Source of the DNA: Jiella pacifica
GTDB taxonomy: Bacteria > Pseudomonadota > Alphaproteobacteria > Rhizobiales > Rhizobiaceae
Direction: 5' to 3'
Assembly (NCBI RefSeq): GCF_010500815.1
Contig: NZ_JAAAMG010000002.1
Span: 259,730 to 323,729 of the forward strand
Length of the DNA: 64,000 nucleotides
In this document: positions 23,038 to 33,200 of the stretch, in pieces
Layout: each line of letters begins with the position of its first letter
Position numbering within the stretch: position 1 is the first letter of the stretch
The notes under the pieces: generated by a model
Databases searched by the model: none
What the model saw: the letters and a program-made list of their open reading frames with translations, nothing else
What the model was told of the DNA's origin: nothing
Position numbers and translations under genes: made by a program

Positions 23038-23739
23038 ATGCCCGATAGCTATATACAAGCGTACAATCCATCTCACGACAAATATTTCTATGATTCATAT
23101 CTTCCACGCCTCGCAAAAAACTATGAATCTTTCAGCACTTTTTTCTATACTATATATAGTATTTTTATGGTTTTTTCTGTATTATCAATAATTATATCAC
23201 TCATCGCGATGGCACAGAGCGGTATATTTGGCTTTCTTAACATAACTTTTGTTGCTATAAATTTCTTCATTATAGTTTGGATCTCCAATTTACTTCGAGA
23301 TTTCTTCAAAATACAATACGAAAAAACGGTTCACGAGAACAAGACGATGGTTTCATTCCGGGAGTCCACAATGGAAAAGTCTAATGAAATATTGTTTAAG
23401 GCACAATCTCGCGCGGATAGTATTGTAAATACGTTGACCATTGGCGGATCTGTATCCGGAATTGTACAAATTGGATCAGGTCATTCAGCAAATCAGGTCA
23501 GAACGCAATCAGATGAAAATGATATACGAAATTCTTTAGCACTCCTAATCGCTTATTGTGAACAATCGAATAATCCGACTGCCTCTCAAGCAGCAATTGA
23601 ATTTCGGGAGGAGGCGAGCAAAGATTCTCCAAGCCAGAATGTCCTTTTAACACTATGGACACGGATGGTCGCTGCGCTCCCCATCGTCGCGCAAATAGTA
23701 GGGATTACAGGCGGAATTATGAAACTTCTTACAACATAG
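23038..23739 (+). CDS. Orphan two-TM membrane protein on an AT-rich island
   Basis: I cannot assign a named family. The 233-residue product has a soluble N-terminus (about 1-35), two membrane helices (about 38-60 and 64-84), a charged amphipathic stretch (about 85-120), a glycine/valine strand motif IGGSVSGIVQIGSG (about 138-151) and a hydrophobic C-terminal helix (MVAALPIVAQIVGITGGIMK). Base composition differs sharply: 23041-23100 has 21 G/C of 60, against 43 of 60 at 22861-22920. GGAG seven bases before the ATG gives a good start. The layout, two TM helices plus a Gly-Val strand motif, recalls membrane-linked parts of bacterial conflict systems, but this is a guess. Confidence 0.8.
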   Translation: MPDSYIQAYNPSHDKYFYDSYLPRLAKNYESFSTFFYTIYSIFMVFSVLSIIISLIAMAQSGIFGFLNITFVAINFFIIVWISNLLRDFFKIQYEKTVHENKTMVSFRESTMEKSNEILFKAQSRADSIVNTLTIGGSVSGIVQIGSGHSANQVRTQSDENDIRNSLALLIAYCEQSNNPTASQAAIEFREEASKDSPSQNVLLTLWTRMVAALPIVAQIVGITGGIMKLLTT

Positions 23740-23767
23740 TAGTCCGTAGATTTTGCAATATTTTGAA

Positions 23768-24670
23768 TCACAGCACCGGCACGCCGGTCTGCTTGGCCTC
23801 GTCCTCCGGCTCGACATGAATGAGCACCGTCGCGCCGGCGAAAAGCTCCTGCAACGCGTCCTCGATGCGGTCGCAGATCAGGTGGGATTTCGCCACCGTC
23901 ATCTCGCCGGGCACGACCAGGTGGAACTCGATGAACATCGCCCGGCCCGCCAGCCGGGTCTTGAGGTCGTGCACCTCGATGGCGCCGTCGGCATTCAGGG
24001 AAATCGCCTCGCGCACCTTGGCGTCGGATTCGGCGTCGATCGCCTGGTCCATCAGTCCTGAGAGCGACGAGGTGACCACCCGCGTGCCTTCGTAGAGGAT
24101 GTTGAGCGCGACGAGGGCGGCGAGGATCGGATCGAGAACGGTCCAGCCGGTCGCCGTCGCAACGGCGAGACCGGCGATGACACCGACCGACGTGACGACG
24201 TCTGCGCGGATGTGACGCCCGTCGGCGGAGAGCGCCGGCGACCGGTGGGTCCGGCCGAGCCGGATGAGGAGGGTCGCCCAGACGGCGTTGATCACCGTTG
24301 CGGCGCCATTGAGGAGGAGGCCTTCGAGCGGCGCCTCGAACCCTCGCGGGTTCCAATAGGCGCCCCAGGCCTCGTTCAGGATGAGCAAGGCTGCGACGAC
24401 GATGAGGACGCCCTCGACCACCGCGGAAAAGTACTCGGCCTTGGTGTGGCCGAAGTGGTGGTCGCTGTCGGCCGGCTTGTAGCTGACCGTGACCGCCCAC
24501 AGCGCGACGAGGCCGGCAACGACGTTGACGATCGATTCCAGCGCGTCCGAAAACAGCGCCACCGAACCGGTCAGCACATAGGCGTAGTATTTGATCGCGA
24601 GGACGACGAGCGCGACGGCGACGGTCGCCGCCGCCATTCGCTTGGCGATCGGGGCTTTGGTATCCGGCAT
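23768..24670 (-). CDS. Cation diffusion facilitator (CDF) family metal transporter
   Basis: A 300-residue efflux transporter with six predicted helices. The TM2 metal-site segment is SVALFSDALESIVNVVAG and the TM5 segment is HIRADVVTSVGVIAGLA, giving the D..E/H..D pattern of CDF proteins; HHFGHTKAEYFSAVVEG is also typical. The C-terminal cytoplasmic domain (about 210-300) ends in a conserved VLIHVEPE. Substrate (Zn2+, Fe2+, Mn2+ or Co2+) cannot be fixed. It starts 20 bases after trpEG on the same strand and may be co-transcribed. Confidence 0.9.
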   Translation of the reverse strand: MPDTKAPIAKRMAAATVAVALVVLAIKYYAYVLTGSVALFSDALESIVNVVAGLVALWAVTVSYKPADSDHHFGHTKAEYFSAVVEGVLIVVAALLILNEAWGAYWNPRGFEAPLEGLLLNGAATVINAVWATLLIRLGRTHRSPALSADGRHIRADVVTSVGVIAGLAVATATGWTVLDPILAALVALNILYEGTRVVTSSLSGLMDQAIDAESDAKVREAISLNADGAIEVHDLKTRLAGRAMFIEFHLVVPGEMTVAKSHLICDRIEDALQELFAGATVLIHVEPEDEAKQTGVPVL

Positions 24671-24690
24671 CGTCGAACTCGCCGCCGTCG

Positions 24691-26880
24691 TCAGGCGGCT
24701 TTCTCCCTGGCACGTCGGGGCAGATGGGCGACGACGTTCTCGATCATCCGCATGCCGGCGTCGCCGCCGAGCGTCATGATGCTTTCGGGGTGGAACTGCA
24801 CGGCGGCGACCGGTTCCGTCCGGTGCTCGAAAGCCATGACGATGCCGTCGTCGGTCTCCGCGGTCACCTCGAAGTCGCGCGGCAGGCGCACCGGATCGGC
24901 GAAGATCGAGTGGTAGCGCCCGACGGTGATCTCGGCCGGCAGGCCGGAGAAGATGATGCCCGGCTTGTCGATGCGGATGCGCGAGGGCTTGCCGTGCATC
25001 GGCACGTGCAGGGTCCGCAGCGCACCGCCATAGGCTTCGGCCAGGGCCTGCAGGCCAAGGCAGACGCCGAAGATCGCCGCGCCCCGCGCCCGCGCCGCAG
25101 CGATGGTGCCCTTGCAGTCGAAGTCGGACGGCATGCCCGGGCCGGGCGAGAGGACGACGAGATCGGGGTCGATGCGCTCGAAGATCTCGGCAGGCACCGG
25201 GGTGCGGACGGTCGCTACCGTCGCTCCGGTCTGGCGGAAATAGTTGGCCAGCGTGTGGACGAAGGAGTCCTCGTGGTCGACGAGCAGGATCCTGAGCCCC
25301 TCGCCCACCTTCGCGGTCTCACGGGCGCCGGCCGCAGCGTTCGAGGCTCCGGCCTCGCGGATCGCGCCGAGGAGAGCAGAGGCCTTCAGCTCGGTCTCGG
25401 CCTCCTCTTCCTCCGGGTTCGAATCGTAGAGCAGCGTCGCTCCGGCGCGCACTTCCGCGATCCCATCCTTGAGACGAATCGTGCGGAGCGTCAGGCCGGT
25501 GTTCATGTCGCCGTTGAAATGCACCATGCCGACCGCGCCGCCATACCAGGCGCGCGGGCTCTTCTCGTTCTTCTCGATGAAGCGCATCGCCCAGAGCTTC
25601 GGCGCGCCCGTCACCGTCACCGCCCAGGCGTGGGACAGAAACGCGTCGAAGGCGTCCATGCCGTCGCGCAGCCGGCCTTCGATGTGGTCGACCGTGTGGA
25701 TCAGGCGGGAGTACATCTCGATCTGCCGTCGGCCGATGACCTTGACAGAGCCCGGCTCGCACACCCGGCTCTTGTCGTTGCGGTCGACGTCGGAACACAT
25801 GGTCAGCTCCGACTCGTCCTTCTTCGAGTTGAGCAGCTTCAGGATCTGCTCGGAATCGGAAATCGCGTCCTCGCCGCGCTTGATCGTGCCGGAAATCGGG
25901 CAGGTTTCGACCCGCCGGCCGTTGACCCGGACGAACATCTCGGGGCTCGCGCCGATCAGGAACTCGTTGTCGCCGAGATTGATGAAGAAGGAATAGGGCG
26001 ACGGGTTGACCGCCTTCAGCCGCCGGGAGATCTCGGAGGGCAGGTGCTCGACGCGTTCGTAGAAGACCTGGCCGGGGACGACCTCGAACAGATTCCCGCG
26101 GCGAAATTCTTCCTTGGCCTTGCGCACCAGCTCGGAATATTCGCCGGGTTCATGGTCGCCGCGGGGCGGAATTCGGTCGGCCGGCGCGAAGGGCGCGGTC
26201 GCCCCACCGCGCTCCAGCGTTTCGGTCGAAGCGCCGTCCATGGCGAAATCGTAGCGAGTGACGAAGGCCGAGGCGGAGTAATGATCGACCTCGACGAGTT
26301 CGTCCGGCAGGTAAAGGACGAGGTCGCGGCGGTCCGGGTCGCGGCCCTGGACCTCGGCGACCGGGTCGAACTGGAAGGCGAGATCGTAGCCGAAGGCGCC
26401 GTAGAGGCCGACGGCGTCGTCCTCCGGCGAGCGGAACAGGGAGACGATCCGGCGCAGGATCGAAAACACCGTCGGGATCCGCGAGCGCTCCTCCTCGGTG
26501 ACCGCGACGGTCGGCTCGGCGACGGCAACGTCGATGCGGGTCTCGCCCACCGAGATCGAGGCGACCTCCTCGCAGCCTTCGAGCGCCCGGGCGATGAAAC
26601 CGGCGAGCACCCGCCCGCGCGCGTTCAGCGCCTCGATCCACAGCGAACGCCCCCGCGAGGCGATTGCCAGCGGCGGATCGACGAAGGCGACGTCCTGGCG
26701 GGTGTAGCGGCCGGGATATTCGTAGTTGGAAAAGAGGATCGCCCCCCGCCGGGTGTCCAGCCGGTCGAAGAAAGGCTCGATCGCGCCGGTATATTCGATC
26801 GCCTCGCGGCGCCGGGTGATTGTCACACCGCCGGCCGTCACGTAGCGCTCGGCGCCGTCCCGAAGCTCTTGGCTCGCCAT
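24691..26880 (-). CDS. trpE(G): Anthranilate synthase, fused TrpE-TrpG
   Basis: One 729-residue chain makes anthranilate from chorismate and glutamine. The N-terminal TrpE half (about 1-515) shows [18 protein letters not shown] near its end and the chorismate-binding [20 protein letters not shown] and [19 protein letters not shown]. The C-terminal type 1 amidotransferase half (about 530-729) has the nucleophile in [17 protein letters not shown], the His and Glu in [14 protein letters not shown], and [13 protein letters not shown]. This fusion is characteristic of Rhizobiales and a few relatives. A Trp leader peptide and attenuator precede it. Confidence 0.97.
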   Translation of the reverse strand: MASQELRDGAERYVTAGGVTITRRREAIEYTGAIEPFFDRLDTRRGAILFSNYEYPGRYTRQDVAFVDPPLAIASRGRSLWIEALNARGRVLAGFIARALEGCEEVASISVGETRIDVAVAEPTVAVTEEERSRIPTVFSILRRIVSLFRSPEDDAVGLYGAFGYDLAFQFDPVAEVQGRDPDRRDLVLYLPDELVEVDHYSASAFVTRYDFAMDGASTETLERGGATAPFAPADRIPPRGDHEPGEYSELVRKAKEEFRRGNLFEVVPGQVFYERVEHLPSEISRRLKAVNPSPYSFFINLGDNEFLIGASPEMFVRVNGRRVETCPISGTIKRGEDAISDSEQILKLLNSKKDESELTMCSDVDRNDKSRVCEPGSVKVIGRRQIEMYSRLIHTVDHIEGRLRDGMDAFDAFLSHAWAVTVTGAPKLWAMRFIEKNEKSPRAWYGGAVGMVHFNGDMNTGLTLRTIRLKDGIAEVRAGATLLYDSNPEEEEAETELKASALLGAIREAGASNAAAGARETAKVGEGLRILLVDHEDSFVHTLANYFRQTGATVATVRTPVPAEIFERIDPDLVVLSPGPGMPSDFDCKGTIAAARARGAAIFGVCLGLQALAEAYGGALRTLHVPMHGKPSRIRIDKPGIIFSGLPAEITVGRYHSIFADPVRLPRDFEVTAETDDGIVMAFEHRTEPVAAVQFHPESIMTLGGDAGMRMIENVVAHLPRRAREKAA

Positions 26881-26924
26881 GTCCTAATCCTCCGTGTCGG
26901 CCCCGCTGGCCCGGACGACGAAAG

Positions 26925-26958
26925 CAAAAAGGCCGCCCGGTTCACGAGGCGGCCTTTT
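26925..26958 (-). terminator. trp attenuator terminator
   Basis: On the trpEG strand AAAAGGCCGCC and GGCGGCCTTTTT form an 11-base stem (26927-26937 with 26948-26958) followed by T residues, 45 bases upstream of the trpEG start and 39 bases after the leader peptide stop. An alternative palindrome GAGCGGCCGCTC lies between the leader and this stem. This is the expected layout of transcription attenuation. Confidence 0.8.
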
Positions 26959-26996
26959 CGTTCGAGATCACGGGACGTGTCTGAGCGGCCGCTCTT

Positions 26997-27044
26997 TCAG
27001 AGCGTCCACCACCAGTTCATCGCCGTGACGACCATTGTTTCCAT
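26997..27044 (-). CDS. trpL: trp leader peptide
   Basis: A 15-residue leader, METMVVTAMNWWWTL, with three consecutive Trp codons just before the stop, on the trpEG strand and 117 bases upstream of it. Ribosome stalling at these TGG codons when charged tRNA-Trp is scarce would favour readthrough of the terminator at 26925-26958. The same scheme is established for trpE(G) of rhizobia. Confidence 0.88.
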   Translation of the reverse strand: METMVVTAMNWWWTL

Positions 27045-27141
27045 GGGTCACCGATAGCCGGTGAAGGGGCAAAGGGCAATGGGCCCGGGCGGCGATTCAC
27101 CGCCCGGCCATCGACTTGTCGGAGCGCCCTGCCCACGCGCC

Positions 27142-28656
27142 TCACTTCAGGTCGGCGGGAAGGATCGCTTCCGGGATGCCCTGGTAGCAGACGGGCCGCA
27201 GGAAGCGGCGGATGGAGAGCGTGCCGACCGAGGTCGCGCCGAAATTGGTCGACGCCGGATAGGGGCCGCCATGGACCATGGCATCGGCGACCTCGACACC
27301 GGTCGGAAAGCCGTTGGCGAGGATGCGCCCGGCCTTGCGCTCGAGGATCGGCAGAAGCTTCGCGGCCGCCTCGGCGTCGCCCGCATCCATGTGCAGCGTA
27401 ATCGTCAGCTGGCCATGGACGCCCCTGGCGAGCCGCTCCATCTCGGCGACGTCCTTGACACGCACGACGATGCCGAGCGGCCCGAACACCTCCTCGGTCA
27501 AGGTCTCGTCCTTGGCGAAGACCTCGCCGGTGGTCTCGAAGATGTAGGGCGACGCATGGCGAGAGGCGTTCGCCTCGCCTGTCAAAGCGGTGACACCGGG
27601 CGTCGCTTCGATCCGGGCGGCGCCCTTGCGATAGGCTTCGGCGATGCCCTCGGTCAGCATGGCCTGCTTGGTGACTTCCTTCGCCGCCGCGACGGCCGCT
27701 TTGACGAAGGCATCGGCGCCCTCGCCATCGACGACGATGGCGATGCCGGGATTGGTGCAGAACTGGCCCGCGCCCATGGTGAGCGAGCCGGCCCAGCCCT
27801 TGCCGATCGCCTCGCCCCGCGCCTTCACGGCCTCCGGCATCAGGAACATCGGATTGACCGAGCCCAATTCGCCGAAGAACGGGATCGGCTCGGGCCGGGC
27901 GGCGCACAGGTTGAACAGCGCCCGGCCACCGCCGAGCGAGCCGGTGAAGCCCACCGCCTTGATCAGCGGATGGGTGACGAGCGCCTCGCCGACGTCACGC
28001 TTGCCGCCTTGGACGAGCGAAAACACGCCGGGATGGAGACCGTGCTTCTTGATGGCCGCGTCGATCGCCTGGGCGACGACTTCGCCGGTGCCGGGATGTG
28101 CGCCATGGCCCTTGACCACCACCGGGCAGCCGGCCGCAAGCGCCGCGGCGGTATCGCCGCCGGCGGTCGAAAAGGCGAGCGGGAAGTTGGAGGCGCCGAA
28201 GACCGCGACCGGGCCGATCGGCCGCTGGATCATCCGAAGGTCTGGCCGCGGCGCCGGCTGGCGGTCGGGCATGGCGGCGTCATGACGCCGGTCGAGATAG
28301 GCGCCGTCGCGGATGTGGCTGGCGAAGAGCTTCAGCTGGCCGGTGGTGCGACCGCGCTCGCCCTGCAGGCGGCCGGCGGGAAGCCCGCTCTCCTGCGTAC
28401 CGATCTCGGTGATCTCGTCGCCGCGCTTGTCGATCTCCTCGGCGATCGTCTCGAGGAAGGCGGCGCGGTCCTCGCGGCTAGAATAGCCGTAGGACCAGAA
28501 GGCGTCTTCGGCAGCCTTGGCCGCCGCATCGACGAGTTCCGGCGTGCCGATGGAAAATTCCCGCGGCTCGCCGGTCATCGGCTCGGATTTGAAGCTCGCG
28601 CCGGAGCCTTTCCATTCGCCCGCGATCAGATGCTTGCCGGTAATTTCCAGTGACAT
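27142..28656 (-). CDS. Aldehyde dehydrogenase, 2-oxoglutarate semialdehyde dehydrogenase type
   Basis: A 504-residue NAD(P)-dependent aldehyde dehydrogenase. The general base is in PIPFFGELGSVNP and the catalytic cysteine in MGAGQFCTNPG; PIGPVAVFGASNFPLAFSTA is the cofactor-binding entry. The glycine/alanine-rich segment AGGDTAAALAAGCPVVVKGH is typical of the KGSADH subgroup that oxidises 2,5-dioxopentanoate in pentose, uronate or hydroxyproline breakdown. The start at 28656 has AAAGG upstream and begins the conserved GKHLIAGEW; an in-frame ATG eight codons earlier is weaker. No partner pathway gene is adjacent, so the substrate is uncertain. Confidence 0.88.
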   Translation of the reverse strand: MSLEITGKHLIAGEWKGSGASFKSEPMTGEPREFSIGTPELVDAAAKAAEDAFWSYGYSSREDRAAFLETIAEEIDKRGDEITEIGTQESGLPAGRLQGERGRTTGQLKLFASHIRDGAYLDRRHDAAMPDRQPAPRPDLRMIQRPIGPVAVFGASNFPLAFSTAGGDTAAALAAGCPVVVKGHGAHPGTGEVVAQAIDAAIKKHGLHPGVFSLVQGGKRDVGEALVTHPLIKAVGFTGSLGGGRALFNLCAARPEPIPFFGELGSVNPMFLMPEAVKARGEAIGKGWAGSLTMGAGQFCTNPGIAIVVDGEGADAFVKAAVAAAKEVTKQAMLTEGIAEAYRKGAARIEATPGVTALTGEANASRHASPYIFETTGEVFAKDETLTEEVFGPLGIVVRVKDVAEMERLARGVHGQLTITLHMDAGDAEAAAKLLPILERKAGRILANGFPTGVEVADAMVHGGPYPASTNFGATSVGTLSIRRFLRPVCYQGIPEAILPADLK

Positions 28657-28680
28657 GTTCGAACCTTTTTCGCTATTCAT

Positions 28681-29239
28681 CAGTGTTTCGTCGCTTCGAG
28701 CCGCGCCCCTCGTCGGTCGCGGTGATCGGTCGAAGAGTGGGGCGCCGGGTCAAGGCCGCGCCTTGCTGCGCCCTCTCGCCAACGGGACCATCGGCCGCGG
28801 TGACGCCGGCCGCATTGCCCGCGATCCATCATGGGTGCAAGCCGTCCCCATTTTGCCTCGGAAGACCGGCCCGGCCCAAATGCATATACAGGCGTCAGTC
28901 GTGACGCCCGGCCCATTCTTGCGGAGAGGCGGCGCTGCTTCCCGCTCGTGGTCTGACGACCGAGTGGATCTCGTTCAAGCGGAATTTCCGAATCGGACAT
29001 CGGACACGACGCTAGTCGAAACCCGGCACCGGAACGTCGAATCCCATCCACCAGCCAAGATCTAGCCGACATGCGGGAGGAATCGAGAGGGCAGCACCTC
29101 TCTTTTGCCGAAAAACCGATCGGCCGAACGAGATCCTGGGCGACCAACGGCCCGCCACCACCCGGCCTTCCGACCAGAGGAGCAAGTGAAGGAACCGATG
29201 ATCTCCGCATCGACAGCGGGAAATGACTGGAATGAGAAA
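28681..29239. other. Intergenic region before the aldehyde dehydrogenase, with one operator-like palindrome
   Basis: No convincing gene in 559 bases; open frames here have no ribosome site or recognisable product. A perfect inverted repeat, GGCGTCA-GTCG-TGACGCC, lies at 28891-28908, about 235 bases upstream of the aldehyde dehydrogenase, next to TGTATATGCAT on the gene's strand. It may be the site of a regulator of that gene encoded elsewhere. Confidence 0.4.
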
Positions 29240-29316
29240 TGGTACGGTTGGGTGGTCTCGAACCACCGACCTCCGGAGCCACAATCCGACGCTCTAACCA
29301 ACTGAGCTACAACCGC
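29240..29316 (-). tRNA. tRNA-His (GTG)
   Basis: A 77-base cloverleaf with encoded CCA. Acceptor GCGGTTG pairs with CAACCGT; D arm GCTC/GAGC; anticodon arm TCGGA-TTGTGGC-TCCGG with anticodon GTG; T arm GGTGG-TTCGAGA-CCACC. The discriminator is A73 and the base at -1 is T, so the usual G-1:C73 histidine identity pair is missing. That is the known condition in many alphaproteobacteria, where the histidyl-tRNA synthetase has changed to match. Confidence 0.95.
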
Positions 29317-29432
29317 ACGAGAGAACGAAGCGTCGCGAGCTCTTGTCTCGCCCCTTCGTCCTGACAGACCGGATAGTGATTTTCGCCAGCCGATGCAAGC
29401 CCGCAGACGGACGAGAACAGCCTGATCCGGGC

Positions 29433-29500
29433 TAAAAAATAAGGGCCGCGTGTGGCGCGACCCCCTCAAATCTCCTCAGGCCGCACACGAGCGGCGGCCC
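29433..29500 (-). terminator. Terminator after the phasin gene
   Basis: On the minus strand a long hairpin (GGGCCGC...GTGTG arms with CACACGCGGCCC) is followed by TTATTTTTT at 29433-29442. It begins 19 bases after the phasin stop and separates it from tRNA-His. Confidence 0.75.
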
Positions 29501-29518
29501 GAAACTCGTATCATGGGC

Positions 29519-29974
29519 TCAGTTGCCCTTGGACGCCTTCTGGAAGGCATCGCGGCCCGGCTTCATCATGTCCTGCGCGACGGCCTGGGTCAGCGTCTGC
29601 ATTTCCTTCACCTGATCCGTCGCCATCTCGACCTGCTTGCGCACATAGGCGGTCTGCATTTCGATCATCTCGGCGAAGGTCTTGGCGGTCATCATCGAGT
29701 CGAGATGCTGGAAGCCGAGTTCGGCGTTCGTGCGCATCGCGTCGATGGCGCGCTTGGAAAGCTGCAGCGAACCCTGGTGAGCATTCTCCATTGTCGATTC
29801 GAGCGCCTTCGTGGCCTCGTCGGCGGCAGCCTTCATGCGACCATAGGCCTCCTTGGACTGCTCCATGGACTTCTGGGTCATCGAACGGAAGGTCTCGTTC
29901 ATCTGGCTCGGATCCATCCCGAGCATCGACTGGGCGTTCGGCATGGCGAAAGGGTCTCCGCGGGTCTCGGACAT
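29519..29974 (-). CDS. Phasin family protein
   Basis: A 151-residue helical protein with a phasin-type core (about 45-140: AYGRMKAAADEATKALEST, AKTFAEMIEMQTAYVRKQV, EMQTLTQAVAQDMMKPGRDA). Phasins coat polyhydroxyalkanoate granules; some members in Rhizobiales serve elsewhere. It is monocistronic with its own terminator and is divergent from the PAS kinase-like gene. The 250 bases between them are AT-richer than average and should hold both promoters. Confidence 0.85.
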   Translation of the reverse strand: MSETRGDPFAMPNAQSMLGMDPSQMNETFRSMTQKSMEQSKEAYGRMKAAADEATKALESTMENAHQGSLQLSKRAIDAMRTNAELGFQHLDSMMTAKTFAEMIEMQTAYVRKQVEMATDQVKEMQTLTQAVAQDMMKPGRDAFQKASKGN

Positions 29975-30224
29975 ATGGCTATCTCCTCACATCGTGTTCT
30001 TGTCGTCTGGAAGGCCCATTCCTTCCTTTCGAGCCCTTACATAACATCGATTATATTGCACTGCAACATGAGGCCGATCAAATTTTCCGCAATTGCTCAC
30101 TCATTAACCCTTTCGAAAGTCCGCTGTGTGGGATGGCACGAGGTTCTTTATTCGCTCCGCCCAGGTCACTATGAATGAAAGCTTAAGACGAAAAGCGAAT
30201 TGACGGGCCTCACCGGCGGCGCGT

Positions 30225-33200
30225 GTGGCGGAAGCAACCAACGAACCCATGGCGACCACCTTCATGCGACAGACGCTGGCCATCATGGCGAACCCTGCCG
30301 TACGCGGGGCCAACGCCGCAGACACCGCAGTTCTGGTTCTTTCCCCGGATCTTTCCCGCCTCGTCTGGGCGAATGCGGCCGCCGCGCAGACTTTCGGCCT
30401 TTCCTCTCCCGGCCCGCAACAGGGCGCGGACGGGCATCCAGGGATCCTCGCCCAGCTGTCGGGATCGGCCGGGGTTCTGGCTCGCAAAGGGCAAACGTCG
30501 CTCCTTCTGCGTGCCCATCAGGGCGTCCGCGCCACCAGCCTTACGGCCGAACTGCGCCTTCTGACCATCGAGGATGGCAGCTTCGACGGACGTAAGGATC
30601 ATGCGCTGTTGACGATGCGAACCGTTCGTTCGGCCTATCGTCCGCAGGATCGGGACGGCGCGCTCATCCGCGAAGCCGGCCTTGCGGAGGATCGGGCGGC
30701 TCGCCTCGTACCGGTTGACGCCGTGGCGACCGTCGCACCGCCGGACGATCTGCCCGCCGTCCAGGCGATCGCCGCCTTCCTCGCAGGCGGCGAAGGCGTT
30801 GCGGACGTCGTCTCGAAGTCGGGCGAGTCTCTTCTGCTGGCGCGCGTCGCCGACGACAGATTGTTCGTCGCGCCAGGCAAGAATGGCGCACCGATCCTCT
30901 CCGAAGCCGAGTCGGCGCCGCCCTCGACTGCCCAGGCCCTGTCGCAATCCGCCGCCCCGGCGCAGCGAACATCGGTGCATTTCCGCTCGAACTGGGCAAG
31001 CAATGCTTCGACTGCAGTCCCGCCGCCGAGGGTCGACGCGCAATCGCCGGACGACGGCGATCGCTCGGAAAGCGACGGATCGGCGGAAGCCGCCTTCGAC
31101 GAGGTCTTGTCCGGAGAGGCCCCGAGGGAGCCAATTGCCGAAAGCGCTGAGACGCGGAACGTTACGACCGCGGCCGGCGAGGATCGCTTGGCAGGCGTGG
31201 CGTCTGGCGAGGCAGAAACGGCGGCAGGATCGCCCTTGGAGCGGGCGGCCGACCCGCGGCCGCTGCGCCGGCACTCGGTCTGGACCGTCGCCGCACCGGC
31301 AAGCGGCGAAACCGCTCCGGACGCCAGCCCGGCCGAAGCGCCGCAGCAGGGCGCGCCGGACGCCAGCCAGACGGATCGACCGGCGCCGACAGAGCCGAAT
31401 TCGGGCGCTTCGTCGCAGCTTGTGTCGGCGAGCGAACCTCGGCTCGACATCCGCAAGGACGAGGACGAACCTGCACCGGCCGGGAACACACTCTCCGGCA
31501 CCGAAGACGCTGCCGACTGCCCCAAGCCGGCATCCGACGTGCTCGATCCCGGCGTCGCCGCACCGGCCGAAACGGAACCCACCTTGGAGGACGAAGCCGC
31601 GACACGGCCTTCCGAACTTCCGCCGCAGCCTTCGGTCGAGCACGGCGTCGCCGACGACGAAGCCGCGGCGCCGTCCGCCGATTCCGCAAACGTTCGCCCG
31701 GCGAGAGCCTCGGACTTCGCGGCACCTGGCGACGGTGCGGAGCCGGCAGCTGCCGACGCGTTTCACGCCCGCACCGGCGGCGATCCGGTGCGCTTCGTCT
31801 GGCGCGTCGACAGCGAAGGCCGGTTCCGGTCGCTGTCGCCCGAATTCGCCGATGCCGTCGGCCCGGCCTCGGCGGCCGTTCTCGATCGCAGCGTCGATGA
31901 AGTGGCGCGGGCCTATCGGCTCGACGAGGACGGCGCCTTGCGGCGGCTCCTGTCGCGTCGCGACACATGGTCCGGACGGACGGTGATGTGGCCACTCGAA
32001 GGCACGGCCAAGAAGGTGCCTGTCGATCTCGCCGCGCTGCCGATCTATGCGCGCGATCGCAGCTTCGACGGGTTTCGTGGCTTCGGCGTCGTGCGTCTCG
32101 CCGATGCCGTGGAAGACGCGGACGCGATCGGTCTTTCGCCGGCCGCGGCACTGCGCGACGTTCCGCCCGCCGATCCTTCCGCGGGAGAGCCGGCCGACAA
32201 GGCGCTGGAGGATTCTCTCCCGCTCTTCATGCGCAGCGTCGGCGCGTCGACGCCCCCGATCAACTTCGGTCGCCGCGATCCGGAAAGCCGCCCGTCGGCA
32301 CCCGCCCCGGCCGCCGACCCGCCGGCCGCGCCGGACGAAGCCCAGAAGCGCCCCGCCGACAAGATCATCCGGCTGGAGGAACGCCGCCGCGCGCCGAACG
32401 CCAGTCTCAGCCAGTCGGAGGAGGCCGCCTTCCGGGCGATCGGCGAGACCTTGACGCAGGAAGGCTCGCAGCCGCGCGATCTCGCCGAGGCGGTGACTGC
32501 CGCCTCGAAGCGAATCGGCGCGATCGAGGAGGCCCGCCAAGCGGACATCGACACGGCCGGTTCGGGCGGCGAGCCGAACGGTGCGCCGGCGGCCGGATCG
32601 AGCGATCCTGATTTCACTGCTGCCCTCGAGCGGGCCTACGGCACAATTCCCATGCCGATCCTGGTGCAGGCCGCACAGGAGCTCGTCTATGCCAATCGCG
32701 AGTTCCTCGATCTGGCCGGCTACGCCGATCTCTTGGCGCTGAAGTCCGCCGGTGGCTTCGACAGCCTGATCGTCGACCGGCAGGAGGGCGATGCCGATTT
32801 TCTTCGGCTGCGACGCAGCAACGGCCAGACGATGGCCATTCGCGCGCGCATGCAGCGCACCAGCGTCGACGGGACGTCCTGCCTGCTTTTCGCCTTCTTC
32901 GCGACGCCGCGCCTGTCGCTCCTCTCGCGCGAGACGATCGAGGCGGCCGACATGCCGGCGCCGGGCGTCGCCCGCGGAGTTCTCGAGGATCCCCTCCTCG
33001 GCCTTGCCGCCGACGGCATCGTCCTCGTCGACGAGGACGGCCTCGTCACCGCGATGAGCGAGCCGGCACAGCGATTGTTCGACATTCCGCCCGCCGACGT
33101 TTCCGGCCGGCCCTTCGTCACGCTCTTTGCCCATGAGAGCCAGAAGGCGATCAAGGGCCTGATCGGCGGGCAGCAGGACGGCGAGCCCGCTGGAGCGGAA

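Noticed and set aside
26984-26995. GAGCGGCCGCTC as an operator
   Set aside because: It lies between the Trp leader peptide and the attenuator, where an RNA stem is expected, so attenuation explains it better than protein binding.
24724-27057. 777-codon open frame on the plus strand
   Set aside because: It is antisense to trpEG and its leader; the sense gene has intact catalytic motifs.
29443-29500. GC-rich repeat as an attachment site next to tRNA-His
   Set aside because: It forms a hairpin followed by T residues directly after the phasin gene, as a terminator; no integrase or duplicated tRNA end is seen.
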